Source: an uncultured Acidimicrobiia bacterium
Lineage (GTDB): Bacteria > Actinomycetota > Acidimicrobiia > Spongiisociales > Spongiisociaceae
Length of the DNA stretch: 64,000 bases
Direction: 5' to 3'
Assembly (NCBI GenBank): GCA_958295745.1
Contig: CATQHD010000001.1
Span: forward strand, 62,001-126,000
Position 1 is the first letter of the stretch; each line of letters begins with the position of its first letter. Below the pieces are notes generated by a model, which was not told where the DNA came from, did not search any database, and saw nothing but the letters and a program-made list of their open reading frames with translations. Of the stretch, positions 7,869 to 16,102 are shown in pieces. A program made the position numbers and the translations under genes.

Positions 7869-8314
7869 CAGTTAACCCACAGGTAACAGTTTTTGGCGCA
7901 TGGTTCGCCCGAAAAATGCGGCACAGGCCCCGGCCGAAGGATCAAAAACATCCCGCCCGGGGGGTGCTGATGACAAGCCGCCGACTGTGCGATCTGCCGA
8001 ATGAGTGCACCCTGTAGGGCGCACTGCCGGATCCGTACGGCCGCGGTCCGGCAGAACCGCCGTCACCGCCGGATCCGGACCGGCGCCTCCCCGACACCCG
8101 ACATCGGCATGAATGGCCGCACCCGCACCCGCACCCGCACGCCGGGCCCGTCCCACCCCCCACGTCAGTATTAATACGGATCGGTAACCCGTATTGCAAT
8201 CCTGTCCAGGCCACCCGGATGCGCATTCCTGCCCCAAACGCATCATAACTTGGCATTTTGATTCGCTTATGATCGGAAATTCCGGCTGTCGGGCGTTTAC
8301 CTGTGGGTTAACTG
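7869..8314. repeat. 446-base element bounded by an 18-base perfect inverted repeat
   Basis: CAGTTAACCCACAGGTAA at 7869-7886 reappears as its exact reverse complement at 8297-8314. A related, less exact end (GTTAACCCACGGGTAA) lies at 16,443-16,458. The interior is GC-rich and has no convincing gene. This fits a non-autonomous (MITE-like) element or a decayed insertion sequence. Confidence 0.5.
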
Positions 8315-8626
8315 CCTTTACAAAAAAAAAACCGCGATGCGGACATGTCATGCCGTCAACTGCGGGCGGGATCCCGGCACACGCATGGAATCCCCGGTGT
8401 GCGTTCGCAGCGTGTACGAGTCCGGCCGCCGGCACCGCACATCGGAAACGGCACCGGACGGCAACAGGGTCAGGCCGGTTCATCAGGTGTGTGCGAGTTG
8501 CGGTACGGTCCGCAGATTTTTCTCGGAGTGCAGACCTAGTCGGAGTCGTGCCGTGCGGTGTGTCCTACGAGCCGTAACGCGCACGTAACCATCTGCCTGT
8601 CGGTATTATCCCGAACCTGTTTCTGC

Positions 8627-8724
8627 ATGTCATAACTTGAAAATGTGCATGAGGGCGGGCATAAAGCATACCTGAAAACCCGTCCCCGAGGACACTAAAT
8701 AGGCACATTTTCAAGTTCTGATGT
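8627..8724. mobile_element. MITE-like element, copy 1
   Basis: Ends with inverted repeats of the form ACTTGAAAATGTGC / GCACATTTTCAAGT. The interior (about 60 bases) contains GCATACCTG then CCGTCCC, shared with the other copies. Related elements are at 13,094-13,189 (opposite orientation) and 16,256-16,444. It encodes no protein. Confidence 0.65.
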
Positions 8725-8934
8725 GGGGCATGCCTCACGCAACGTGTAATCCCTCATACATGCAATGTACGGGCGGACATAAAACGCGGTTTTTTCGCAG
8801 TCGCCGCCATCGTAGCCGGTACGGTGGCAACGGATCCGCCGGTGTAACGGCACCGGACGGATACGAGTGCAGAACGGTCCCGCGGTGGCGGCCGGCCGTC
8901 ACGTGCAGAACGGCCCCGCACGGATGTCGGCGGC

Positions 8935-9026
8935 GGCGCCGACCTGCCCCGCACGATGCCGTCCCGTGACGGTTTCATGTATTCTGTAATGCCTGACCGT
9001 AAACACCTATGAAGATGGTGGACCGG
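8935..9026 (-). pseudogene. Integrase N-terminal remnant, copy 2, with attachment-like core
   Basis: It encodes RSGITEYMKPSRDGIVR on the minus strand and then continues into a 17-base stretch (TGAAGATGGTGGACCGG, 9010-9026) identical to 20,795-20,811. The latter includes the last eleven bases of tRNA-Val (CCGGTCCACCA on the minus strand). This looks like a second attachment-site junction left by integration or rearrangement. Confidence 0.5.
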
Positions 9027-9270
9027 GCCCGAACCGGGCCTGCGTCTCGGACTTTCTGCATCTGTAGTACGGCCGGCGGTCTGCCGTCTCGGCGGCGGCG
9101 GCGGCGCCGCTGAATATGGCATCTGTCATCCCGCGTCTCTTGTACAGGCCGGGATCAAATTCCTTGGCCGCCCTGCACCGGTACGGCTTGCCGCGCTTCT
9201 TCACGTTGGCCCTCTGTTTTATGTTCGGATGCATTCCAAGATCAAAGACTGCTCCTGCCAACTTTGCCAA
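9024..9270 (-). pseudogene. Transposase C-terminal remnant, copy 2
   Basis: The minus-strand frame contains GMHPNIKQRANVKKRGKPYR, AKEFDPGLYKRRGMTDAIF and RPYYRCRKSETQARFGPG, which resembles the C-terminal third of a DDE transposase (the Y-K-K-R-G-M-x-E-x-I-F region carries the last acidic residue in related proteins; here it is D). An alanine run (GAAAAAE) interrupts it. Upstream catalytic parts are missing. Confidence 0.4.
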
Positions 9271-9359
9271 CTTTAGGCGTGGGGCCCGCGCCTGACGTGC
9301 AGAAAACCCCCCGTTTGGGCCGCCCCTGCCGCACTTGTCAAACTTTAGGCGTGGGGCCC

Positions 9360-9510
9360 AGCATCTTGGTGCTCGGCGCCGTAATGCCGCTGGCAGAACC
9401 CGGTTCGGAGGTGTCTGTGACGGCGGCCGGTCTACTCTCTATGATGCTGTTGGCAGGCATGTACGCCGGCCTGCCGTCCGCCGGCGCGTACGTCCTGACA
9501 AGACACCTTT
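9360..9510 (+). pseudogene. CFI-box protein C-terminal fragment
   Basis: ILVLGAVMPLAEPGSEVSVTAAGL followed by LLAGMYAGLP closely matches the last 50 residues of the surface protein at 1-1,863. Only the C-terminal membrane segment remains. Confidence 0.65.
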
Positions 9511-9636
9511 GCAACCGCCGTGTTTGCCGCAACCGCCGCCCTGCCGTTGCATGAACCGACCACCCTCCGCCCGACCCCGGCAGCTCGCAGATTTACGGCC
9601 GGGGGATCCGCCATCTGGATCATCTTTATGCCCCGG

Positions 9637-9817
9637 CCACCGCCTGCGATGCCGCGCATGTCCGCGGCCTGTGCAGAAACGCCCCCGCCGCCGACCCGGC
9701 CTCTGGAGGCGCATGATTGGGGCACGTCCAGGCCCCTGACACCGGCCTATGAGACAAACCTCGGTTTCGCGGGGGAGGGGGGGGGGGCGACGCCTACCAT
9801 CTGCGGATTACAGAACC
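9637..9817 (+). repeat. Dispersed repeat, copy 2 (first copy 5,300-5,468)
   Basis: Matches 5,300-5,468 with an eleven-G tract (9,777-9,787) inserted. No gene in it. Confidence 0.6.
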
Positions 9818-9865
9818 CCGGCCAAAAACAGACAAATAGCGGCGGGCCGCACGGCAGGTTGCGGA

Positions 9866-9946
9866 TATGAGGAGGATAAAATTCAGCCGTATCACCAAGG
9901 CGGCACGTGAACAGGGCATCGATTCGATATTCGATGAGTTTGGATA
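9866..9946 (+). CDS. Possible 26-residue leader or antitoxin peptide
   Basis: MRRIKFSRITKAAREQGIDSIF then DEFG and a stop. It ends 4 bases before the next gene, and AAATAG lies about 28 bases upstream, so it would be the first gene of the transcript. It is basic at the N terminus and helical. Too short to assign. Confidence 0.35.
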
Positions 9947-9950
9947 GATC

Positions 9951-10868
9951 ATGTCAAAGATCAAACACGCCGATGATGACATGAAGGGCTATTGCGCCAT
10001 AAGACTGGCCACGGTGACCGAGCAGTTCATAAGACATACCGTCGAAACCATGATCGACACGGGCAAGGTACCCCCCGACAAATTCATAGACGGCGATCTG
10101 CCTGGCCCTGAACGGCTGGCCGGGGTCTCGCTGGGCCGGCATATCGCGTTTTCCCAAAACTTTCAGAATGTCGACGACATAAAAAACATCCTAGAGGTAA
10201 TAGGCCTGCTGGATGTATTTTATGACTGCCTGTCTGAATCGGACCGGGCGGTACTCAAAGCTCTGTTCAGGTACAGGCATGACATGATCCATACATCCGT
10301 GAAACTACCGACGATCGACATCAACCGGTGTTTTGGAATCGTCCTGACACTCATCAAATGCATCATGTCCAAGATCTACCCCGGCGGCCATCATTTTTAC
10401 CTGTACACGGGGGATTGTATGTCCCGTTCACGCGAGTATCACGAGGCGATCACGTATTATGGCATGGCGCTTGCCATACGTCGTGATGACCCCTACATAC
10501 TTGGCAAAATGGGGGAGGCGTTTGCAGGACTGGGGCTGCACGAGAGGGCGCTGGAGTGCTACAACCAGGCCCTGGTCCTGGATCCGCGCAGCCCCGTACA
10601 TGTCAGACAGGGGGATTCGCTTGCAAGACTGGGGCGGCACGGGGAGGCGCTGGAGTGCTACAACCAGGCCATGGCCCTGAATCCGGACGATCCGTTCGTA
10701 CATACCAAAAACGGAGAGTCGCTTGCGAAACTGGAACGGTTCGAGGGTACCTGTACAGGGTGCCGTACCACACACCGCCTTTCGGACGCCTATGCGGGGG
10801 GGGGGGGGGCGTGGCGCGCGTATGCATGTGCATCCGCCGCAAACCGTGGCCGAGCCGCGGCCGAGTGA
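9951..10868 (+). CDS. HEPN-like plus TPR protein, 3' end altered
   Basis: 305 residues. Residues about 1-140 form a helical domain with FRYRHDMIH; R109 and H114 make an R-x4-H motif typical of HEPN RNase domains. Residues about 146-250 are three tetratricopeptide repeats (HEAITYYGMALAIRRDD, ERALECYNQALVLDP, GEALECYNQAMALNP). After about residue 262 the sequence stops looking like TPR and runs through a 14-G tract (10,796-10,809), so the C terminus is probably lost or frame-variable. HEPN-TPR proteins are plausible defence effectors; that role is inferred. Confidence 0.6.
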   Translation: MSKIKHADDDMKGYCAIRLATVTEQFIRHTVETMIDTGKVPPDKFIDGDLPGPERLAGVSLGRHIAFSQNFQNVDDIKNILEVIGLLDVFYDCLSESDRAVLKALFRYRHDMIHTSVKLPTIDINRCFGIVLTLIKCIMSKIYPGGHHFYLYTGDCMSRSREYHEAITYYGMALAIRRDDPYILGKMGEAFAGLGLHERALECYNQALVLDPRSPVHVRQGDSLARLGRHGEALECYNQAMALNPDDPFVHTKNGESLAKLERFEGTCTGCRTTHRLSDAYAGGGGAWRAYACASAANRGRAAAE

Positions 10869-10907
10869 TCGCCGGAGGCCCGTTCGAATTCGTAGCTGTG
10901 GCACGCC

Positions 10908-11230
10908 TGACGGGGGCGGGTCCGTCAGGATCGGCGATGCCGGCCTATCGGCCGAGGCACAAGAGGATGCCTGTATACAGACGGCAACACAGACGGCACC
11001 GCCCCGCCCGGATACGGCACATTCGTATCCACAACGGGCTGGAACGACGGCCGTCTGGGCGCAAGGGCCCTTTTGCGGTCCGGCAGGACACCGGGCATCG
11101 TCAACGAGTCCGTCACCCCGGATTCCTGTACCGGCCAGAGTACAGTGGGTCGTCCGACACCTTCCGGGCAGGCCGCCGCGCACCGCAGGTCATGCACCGG
11201 CAGCGCGCGGCGACAGGGACCTGAGGGGGG
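10908..11230 (+). pseudogene. CFI-box surface protein internal fragment, copy A
   Basis: VRIGDAGLSAEAQ in one frame and GYGTFVSTTGWNDGRLGARALL...VTPDSCTGQ in another match KIGDA...GYGAFTAAMGEADDYIGVTALL...VDSCVGQ of the protein at 1-1,863. At least one frameshift; no start or end. Confidence 0.6.
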
Positions 11231-11478
11231 CGGGGGGGCCGCAACCGGCCGGCGCCGTACCGGCCAGCGCATTCGGGGACAGGTTTGTTCCCTGTACAAA
11301 GCCGCGGTTTTTTTGTCCGTTTGTATGCCCATACCCGTCTGCCGTTACCCGGATCGCATCGACGGTTCGGCGATCCGCCTGCGCGCCACAGGTTTTGTGG
11401 GGGGGGGGGGAGTTGACCTGCATCCGGTGTGATTCTGCCTTTTCTGGCCGTCATGCCTGCAACCTGCCCGAAAAACGT
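11231..11478. other. Non-coding block between surface-protein fragment and HEPN-like gene
   Basis: It contains a twelve-G tract (11,399-11,410). The same block is found in inverted order at about 32,110-32,340, where an A15 run occurs, so it belongs to the inverted duplication. Confidence 0.5.
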
Positions 11479-11847
11479 TCAGTCCGATGCATCTTGTGCA
11501 AAGTTGCTTTTGATCGCACGGTACAATTTCAAAGCATCCGACTTGTCACGGGATCCAACATCGTGCATATACCTTGATGTTATGCTGAGTCTATACAGCA
11601 CGTTGTATTTGTGGGATATTGCAGGAAACTCTATTTTCACCAACCTGTTTCTTTGGACATGGTTTAAGGGCTTTTTTTTCCCACTTTTTAAAATCTCCGC
11701 ATCCAAAAATTTGCATGCCGAATAAAAAATAAGGGTGATCTCCCAATCAACATATTGTGGGTTTTTCAGTTCGAGGTATTCGTACACCCCATAATCGTGG
11801 ATGCTTTTCCGCATGTGCCAGGCAGGATCATCTGTAGATTCAGGCAT
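11479..11847 (-). CDS. Small HEPN-like helical protein (module copy 2, second gene)
   Basis: 122 residues, intact. It has WHMRKSIHDYGVYEYLELKNPQY, then VDWEITLIFYSACKFLDA, KPLNHVQRNRLV, and YNVLYRLSITSRYMHD. The order (Asp-Trp helix with FYSA, N-H-x-x-R, Y-x-x-L-Y...S-R-Y) matches small HEPN-type proteins. It overlaps the partner gene by 8 bases. It is the only copy here in the longer subfamily that is unbroken; copy 3 has a frameshift and an IS. Confidence 0.6.
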   Translation of the reverse strand: MPESTDDPAWHMRKSIHDYGVYEYLELKNPQYVDWEITLIFYSACKFLDAEILKSGKKKPLNHVQRNRLVKIEFPAISHKYNVLYRLSITSRYMHDVGSRDKSDALKLYRAIKSNFAQDASD

Positions 11848-12262
11848 TTACATCGGTAAAATCCGGATAAACTTTTTCGTCAAAATATTTAGAAAGTGTG
11901 TATATGTGTTCAAAATTCACGTTTGGAAAGGCATCCTCAAGGCGGTTAAAATTCTCCAAGGTCTCAATAATGGCCTTGCTGGCATATGGATAATCATGGG
12001 CGATTATAAGCTCTGCCATGTCGCCGTGTGCGTACAACATGATCCTGCTTACCTTTGGCATGAGGGCCATCTCGGCGGAGGCCGCCGCCTTTATTTCCCG
12101 TACCAGGGTGGCGTGGTTTTGGGATGCGGGCGGGGCCGGTACCGGATCCTTGCCGTCAACGCCGCTCTGTTCAAGCAGGGTATCGGGCCCCTTTGCGGCC
12201 TGAACTCCCCGGTTTGCATCAAAACCGTACGTCTCGCTGGATGCGGATTCTGCCCCTGACAT
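11840..12262 (-). CDS. Partner protein of HEPN-like module (copy 2, first gene)
   Basis: 140 residues. A low-complexity N terminus (MSGAESASSETYGFDA) precedes a helix (LVREIKAAASAEMALMPKVS), then RIMLYAHGDMAELIIAHDYP and a C-terminal ENFNRLEDAFPNVNFEHIYTL. The C-terminal half is shared with the gene at 2,525-2,986. A TATA-like TTTATC lies about 28 bases before the ATG. Function unknown; antitoxin or sensor by position. Confidence 0.6.
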   Translation of the reverse strand: MSGAESASSETYGFDANRGVQAAKGPDTLLEQSGVDGKDPVPAPPASQNHATLVREIKAAASAEMALMPKVSRIMLYAHGDMAELIIAHDYPYASKAIIETLENFNRLEDAFPNVNFEHIYTLSKYFDEKVYPDFTDVNA

Positions 12263-12309
12263 GTTGTTGTCAGGTGCCCAAAGTTCGATAAAAGGGTTTG
12301 GAGGTGCGG

Positions 12310-12427
12310 GGTTTTGTCCCGGATTCGGGGGTTTTTTGATCCAAGACTGGAAAACATCCCCCGCGTCCGCGGATATTATTTACCCTGTTGGCAAACGCGC
12401 ATTTTACGCGTAAAATTCGAGGTTTGG
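12310..12427 (+). repeat. Dispersed non-coding repeat, copy 1 (second copy about 17,155-17,270)
   Basis: Both copies run from GGATTCGGGGG / GAATTCGGGGG through GCGTCCGCGGA to CGCGTAAAATTCGAG and GGAGCC. In this copy it directly precedes a surface-protein fragment. No gene. Confidence 0.55.
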
Positions 12428-12960
12428 AGCCGTCAGGATCGGCGATGCCGGCCTATCGGCCGAGGCACAAGAGGATGCCTGTATACAGACGGCAACACAG
12501 ACGGCACCACCCCTCCCGGATACGGCACATTCGTATCGGCAACGGGCCGGAACGACGGCCGTCTGGGCGCAAGGGCCCTTTTGCGGTCCGGCAGGACGCC
12601 GGGTGCCGTCAACGAGTTCGTCACCCCGGATTCCTGCACGGGTCAAAGAGAGCACGGTGTGCAGTCTGCCGCCTTCCGGGCGGGGCGGGCGACGCCGTTG
12701 CCGCCCGCCTCCCTGGACGGGGACGTCGCGGGTGACTGCGTACCGGATCCGGCAAAGACGGACGGCGGAGATACGCGGGAAAAATGGTGGCGGTGGCAAC
12801 CGGCACCGGGCACCACGCCCGGGCCGTCAGGTGAGCCCGCGCATGCGAACGCCTTTGTCCCCCTCCGGCCCCTGCCGTCACCGCAACCGCCTGCGCGCGG
12901 CCGCCCGGTCCGCGGCAGGCCGGGCATCCGCCGGGGGGGGGGGGGAGGTCGTGTGAGGGA
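12428..12960 (+). pseudogene. CFI-box surface protein internal fragment, copy B
   Basis: The same VRIGDAGLSAEAQ start as copy A, then in a second frame GYGTFVSATGRNDGRLGARALL, VTPDSCTGQ and LDGDVAGD, parallel to the linker of the gene at 1-1,863. A thirteen-G tract (12,933-12,945) lies near its end. Frameshifted, no start. Confidence 0.6.
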
Positions 12961-13093
12961 CGGGGCGTGGGCGGTTTGCCGGCAGATATGCCACCTGCCC
13001 CCTGTCGAATCCATGCCCTGCATACCTTGTACCGCGGCCGGCTTCGCGCCCGGTCCGCGGCAGGACCGGCCGCATACTGCGAACCGTGCCCAC

Positions 13094-13189
13094 ACCAGAA
13101 CCTGAAAATGTGCTAGTCTAGCGTTCTCTGGGACGGATTCTTAGGTATGCGTGACGTCTACCGGCATGCACATTTTCAAGTTCTGACAT
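13094..13189. mobile_element. MITE-like element, copy 2
   Basis: Same terminal inverted repeats as 8,627-8,724, with the interior in reverse orientation (GGGACGG then AGGTATGC). It sits directly upstream of the promoter of the PIN-like module. Confidence 0.65.
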
Positions 13190-13193
13190 ACGC

Positions 13194-13200
13194 TTATAAT
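13194..13200 (+). promoter_or_regulatory. TATA box of the PIN-like module
   Basis: TTATAAT centred about 25 bases before ATG 13,222; it decides that start over the upstream in-frame ATG at 13,147, which lies inside the MITE-like element. Confidence 0.55.
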
Positions 13201-13221
13201 CTGCAAAGTCCATGTAAACAC

Positions 13222-13761
13222 ATGATGGAACGCCCGCATCCGCTGAAGAACCAACTGTTGGAGAAGATGAGCCATGAGCTATGCAAGATGGAGGAAACCG
13301 GGGAGATTGACCTGGGTTTTCTGTCCCATGTAACCGAATTCAGGCACCACATCGACAAGGTCAAGGCGCGGTGGCTGGAAAACAGCAACACCGAGGGGTT
13401 TTATTTCTACATGGCCGCCCGCAACATAGAACTGATGCTGGACAGGGTACAGGAAAGGTTTCAGGAGGCAGAAAAGGCGCATGACAACCCCGCCGTGGCA
13501 CTAGACACCCTTGCGCTCCTGCCGGAATTCGACAAAACGCTCGACCTGCTGGCGCACGACGAGATAACACCCGAATCCATCGACACCATACTTGACAGGA
13601 CGGGGATTTTACGCGATGTTGCCGAAGACAGGAATCTGATTGAATCCATAGAAACAGATCTGAAAGACATTGATGCTGACATAGTTAGACTTCATCTTCC
13701 CGCACTTATGGATCATATCTGTGGAACTGAGCCACATACGACCGACCTTGACGACGAATAA
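13222..13761 (+). CDS. Helical partner protein of PIN-like module
   Basis: 179 residues from ATG 13,222 (MMERPHPLKNQLLEKMSHEL). Almost entirely helical and acidic; segments include HHIDKVKARWLENSN, ALDTLALLPEFDKTLDLLAH and DEITPESIDTILDRTGILRD. It overlaps the PIN-like gene by 41 bases, which suggests coupled translation and a complex. A decayed C-terminal copy is at 16,897-17,139. No family recognised; an antitoxin or chaperone role is inferred from position. Confidence 0.6.
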   Translation: MMERPHPLKNQLLEKMSHELCKMEETGEIDLGFLSHVTEFRHHIDKVKARWLENSNTEGFYFYMAARNIELMLDRVQERFQEAEKAHDNPAVALDTLALLPEFDKTLDLLAHDEITPESIDTILDRTGILRDVAEDRNLIESIETDLKDIDADIVRLHLPALMDHICGTEPHTTDLDDE

Positions 13762-14448
13762 AATAATAGTCGACACCAATGTGGTTATTGCGGCAAGCAT
13801 AATCCACAACATCTGCAAGCTAAACATTGTCGTCAAGCACAAGTTTCATGATCAATCCGACCGGTTACTCAGTTTGTTGAAACGTGATAATGACTGTTGC
13901 GGCATATTGGTTTTAACGGTAAAAAACGAATCCTTTAGGATGCTAGCCAGGGCTGTCTATGAGACGTTTCTGTCCCATTCGTCGGCAAATCCGCAACTCC
14001 GTGCATTGTTTTATAATAACTCGATGGGGTTTGTTTCGTCTTCGGGACGAAAAATGAGAAAATTGATGAGGGATCTAAAAAAGGGAGAATACGATCCCAA
14101 AGATCTGTGCAAAAACATCGAACGCGTAAAGTCAATGTCCGGGGATTTGCGAACGGAATTGGAGGAAAGACATGCCGGAAAGAACCGGCGCAGGCCGGAA
14201 TCCGACAGGCGCGCCAAGACCGTCCTGCCGGGACACCGGAAACAGGAACAGAAAAAGGAGGTGAGCTCCGCCCACGATGCCCGGATCGCCCGGGAATCAC
14301 TCCAACTCGAACGTTTTGTCAGAAAATCCAACTCTAGGGACGAGTTGATCCTGGCAGAAACCGTATCGGTGATGCAATTCGGTGAAAAAACGGGCGGCTC
14401 GTACGACTTTTGGATAGCGTCCTGGGACAGCGGGTTTTTTGCGCCGTA

Positions 14449-15540
14449 TAGCGACGTCAAAAAGTCTTTGCAATCGGTTTTGTAAACATATGTTGTAACA
14501 CATCCACGTTGAACCTGTGCGTTCTCAAAAATTCCATCATGGTGTAAATTCTGTCGTCCACCGATTCGCATACCTGTTGCATGAACGGCTGTTGTTTGAA
14601 TATGTTCCAGCATTCCTCTGTCGCGTTAAGATCCGGCCATCCGGTGGGAAAGTATTCGACGCGCAGACGATCCGAGTTATCCTGTATGAAATTCGATACC
14701 ATGCGCGACTTGTGCGGTCCCGCCCTGTCGAGGATCAACGCAACCTTGTCGTGCCTGTTCAGCAGCAACCTGAGAAACCTGATGGTCTCCTCCTTGTTGA
14801 ACCAGGGCGAACTCATAAACGCCTGATCGTTGTACCGGGAGACTGCACCGAACACCACGGTGTTCTGGTGGCTTCCGAAGTACGGCGCATGGATCCGCTG
14901 CCCGACGGGCGACCACGGTCCGCGCCTCTTATAATAGTCGTGTGCCACGATGGTTTGATCCGCCACCATGAGCAGAAATTTGGCCCTTTCCGCGCCTGAA
15001 ATCCACGGTTTCATGTGACGTTGCCACCTGATGACCTCCCCGACCTTGTCCTTTCTGATGTGTATCGGTTCGGGAGTCTTGCGAGAGTACCTGCAGGCGC
15101 GTGCTTTGCTGCGCATCCCCGACGGGGTGTACAGGACGCCGTCGCATTGGTATACGGTCTGTATGAGTTCGCTTATGAATATGAGTCGCGAACCGTACCC
15201 TCTCATGTATTTTGTGATCTTTTCGTTTGTAACCTTGGGAGGACGCCCGGAACGCGGAAGATCATTCAGTCCTTTTATTCCGTGTTTCAGGAAACGTTTG
15301 TGCCATGACTTGATCGTGTTGTATACCTTGAACAACATCCTTGCGACATCGGCATAACTTTCCTTGTTGATCACGACATGACACATTGCAAGCAGTCTTT
15401 CTTTCACACGCGAATCTTTTTCTTTCCTATAACATTGTTCGAGTTCGGCATGAGTTACCATGTCGTTAGTCGGATATGATACCAGCTATAAAGGTTTCGG
15501 ATTGAATTTTAGATCTTGCAAAGACTTTTTGTCGCCGCTA
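14449..15540. mobile_element. IS630-family insertion sequence in PIN-like gene
   Basis: A 1,092-base element flanked by TA on both sides, the target duplication typical of IS630/Tc1. The left end reads TAGCGACGTCAAAAAGTCTT and the right end, reversed, TAGCGGCGACAAAAAGTCTT; the match continues through TGCAA, giving nearly perfect terminal inverted repeats of about 25 bases. It carries one transposase gene. Confidence 0.8.
14457..15461 (-). CDS. IS630-family transposase
   Basis: 334 residues, complete. An N-terminal helix-turn-helix part (YADVARMLFKVYNTIKSWHKRF, LPRSGRPPK) is followed by a DDE domain: D168 in MVADQTIVAHD, D245 in LILDRAGPH, and E282 in WPDLNATEECW. The stop codon lies inside the left inverted repeat. 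It is intact, so the element may still be mobile. Confidence 0.85.
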   Translation of the reverse strand: MVTHAELEQCYRKEKDSRVKERLLAMCHVVINKESYADVARMLFKVYNTIKSWHKRFLKHGIKGLNDLPRSGRPPKVTNEKITKYMRGYGSRLIFISELIQTVYQCDGVLYTPSGMRSKARACRYSRKTPEPIHIRKDKVGEVIRWQRHMKPWISGAERAKFLLMVADQTIVAHDYYKRRGPWSPVGQRIHAPYFGSHQNTVVFGAVSRYNDQAFMSSPWFNKEETIRFLRLLLNRHDKVALILDRAGPHKSRMVSNFIQDNSDRLRVEYFPTGWPDLNATEECWNIFKQQPFMQQVCESVDDRIYTMMEFLRTHRFNVDVLQHMFTKPIAKTF

Positions 15541-15700
15541 TACATACACAGCCGTCTGGGGACATCCGATACGGTTACGCGTGAGATTAAGAACCGTTTT
15601 AAAATAAGGTGCGACTGCCCGCGAGAAATATACCGTTTGCTGTCTTGACGGCCGCAGCGGCGTCAAAAAGCCCGCAGGATCCGGGTCCGGAACATCATCC

Positions 15701-16102
15701 ATGCCTGGACTGTTTTTTTTTAGCGATGCGGCACGACGGCGCGTGATCGACCCGTCTGCGGCAGGGGCGTCTATGACGGCCACGGGTCCCGAACTGCGCA
15801 AGAAAATGGAAAAGGGGCGGCGTCATAGAATACAGGGACGATCCATAGGCACGGCGCATAATTTCGGCATTTTAACCGGTTTCGTTTTTGGTGCCGTGGA
15901 CCGGGAAAAGGGCGGGGATGCCCCGTTCAGGTACAGGCTGAACGGGAACAGGTGCGTGCCGGTGGTTGGCCGCTACTCGGCACGGGCGTATTTTGAAGGG
16001 TTCCAAAGGCCGTTCCGCATGCCGTATGCGGCGGTCCGGCGCGTCCGGTTCTGGGACGGGACGGTCCTGATAAACGGAGGATTCCATGGCGGGTGCATGT
16101 GA
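15701..16102 (+). CDS. Doubtful hypothetical protein
   Basis: 133 residues, basic. The middle (LRKKMEKGRRHRIQGRSIGTAHNFGILTGFVFGAVDREKGG, in parts) looks more protein-like than the ends, but no family, promoter or ribosome site supports it. An opposite-strand frame covers the same DNA. It could be a gene fragment. Confidence 0.25.
   Translation: MPGLFFFSDAARRRVIDPSAAGASMTATGPELRKKMEKGRRHRIQGRSIGTAHNFGILTGFVFGAVDREKGGDAPFRYRLNGNRCVPVVGRYSARAYFEGFQRPFRMPYAAVRRVRFWDGTVLINGGFHGGCM

Larger units (their letters stand above)
13721..15648 (+). pseudogene. PIN-like nuclease gene split by an IS630-family element
   Basis: GTG start at 13,721. KIIVDTNVVIAAS near the N terminus and YDFWIASWDSGFF near the C terminus are the first and last acidic motifs of PIN-domain RNases. 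The frame is cut at the TA at 14,447. Removing 14,449-15,540 and one TA gives an exact in-frame continuation, APYIHSRLGTSDTVTREI...YRLLS, ending at 15,648 (277 residues). The present truncated frame ends at 14,485 within the element. The middle has a basic low-complexity insert (KNRRRPESDRRAK). Confidence 0.7.

Noticed and set aside
7872-8588. Several 60-200 residue frames on both strands
   Set aside because: Cys/Arg/Pro-rich, mutually overlapping and without homology; they lie in or beside the inverted-repeat element.
9010-9060. tRNA-like stretch GGTGGACCGGGCCCGAACCGGG
   Set aside because: It shares only the 3' end of tRNA-Val; no T loop of seven bases, anticodon arm or D arm can be drawn. 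It is an attachment-type remnant joined to a transposase fragment.
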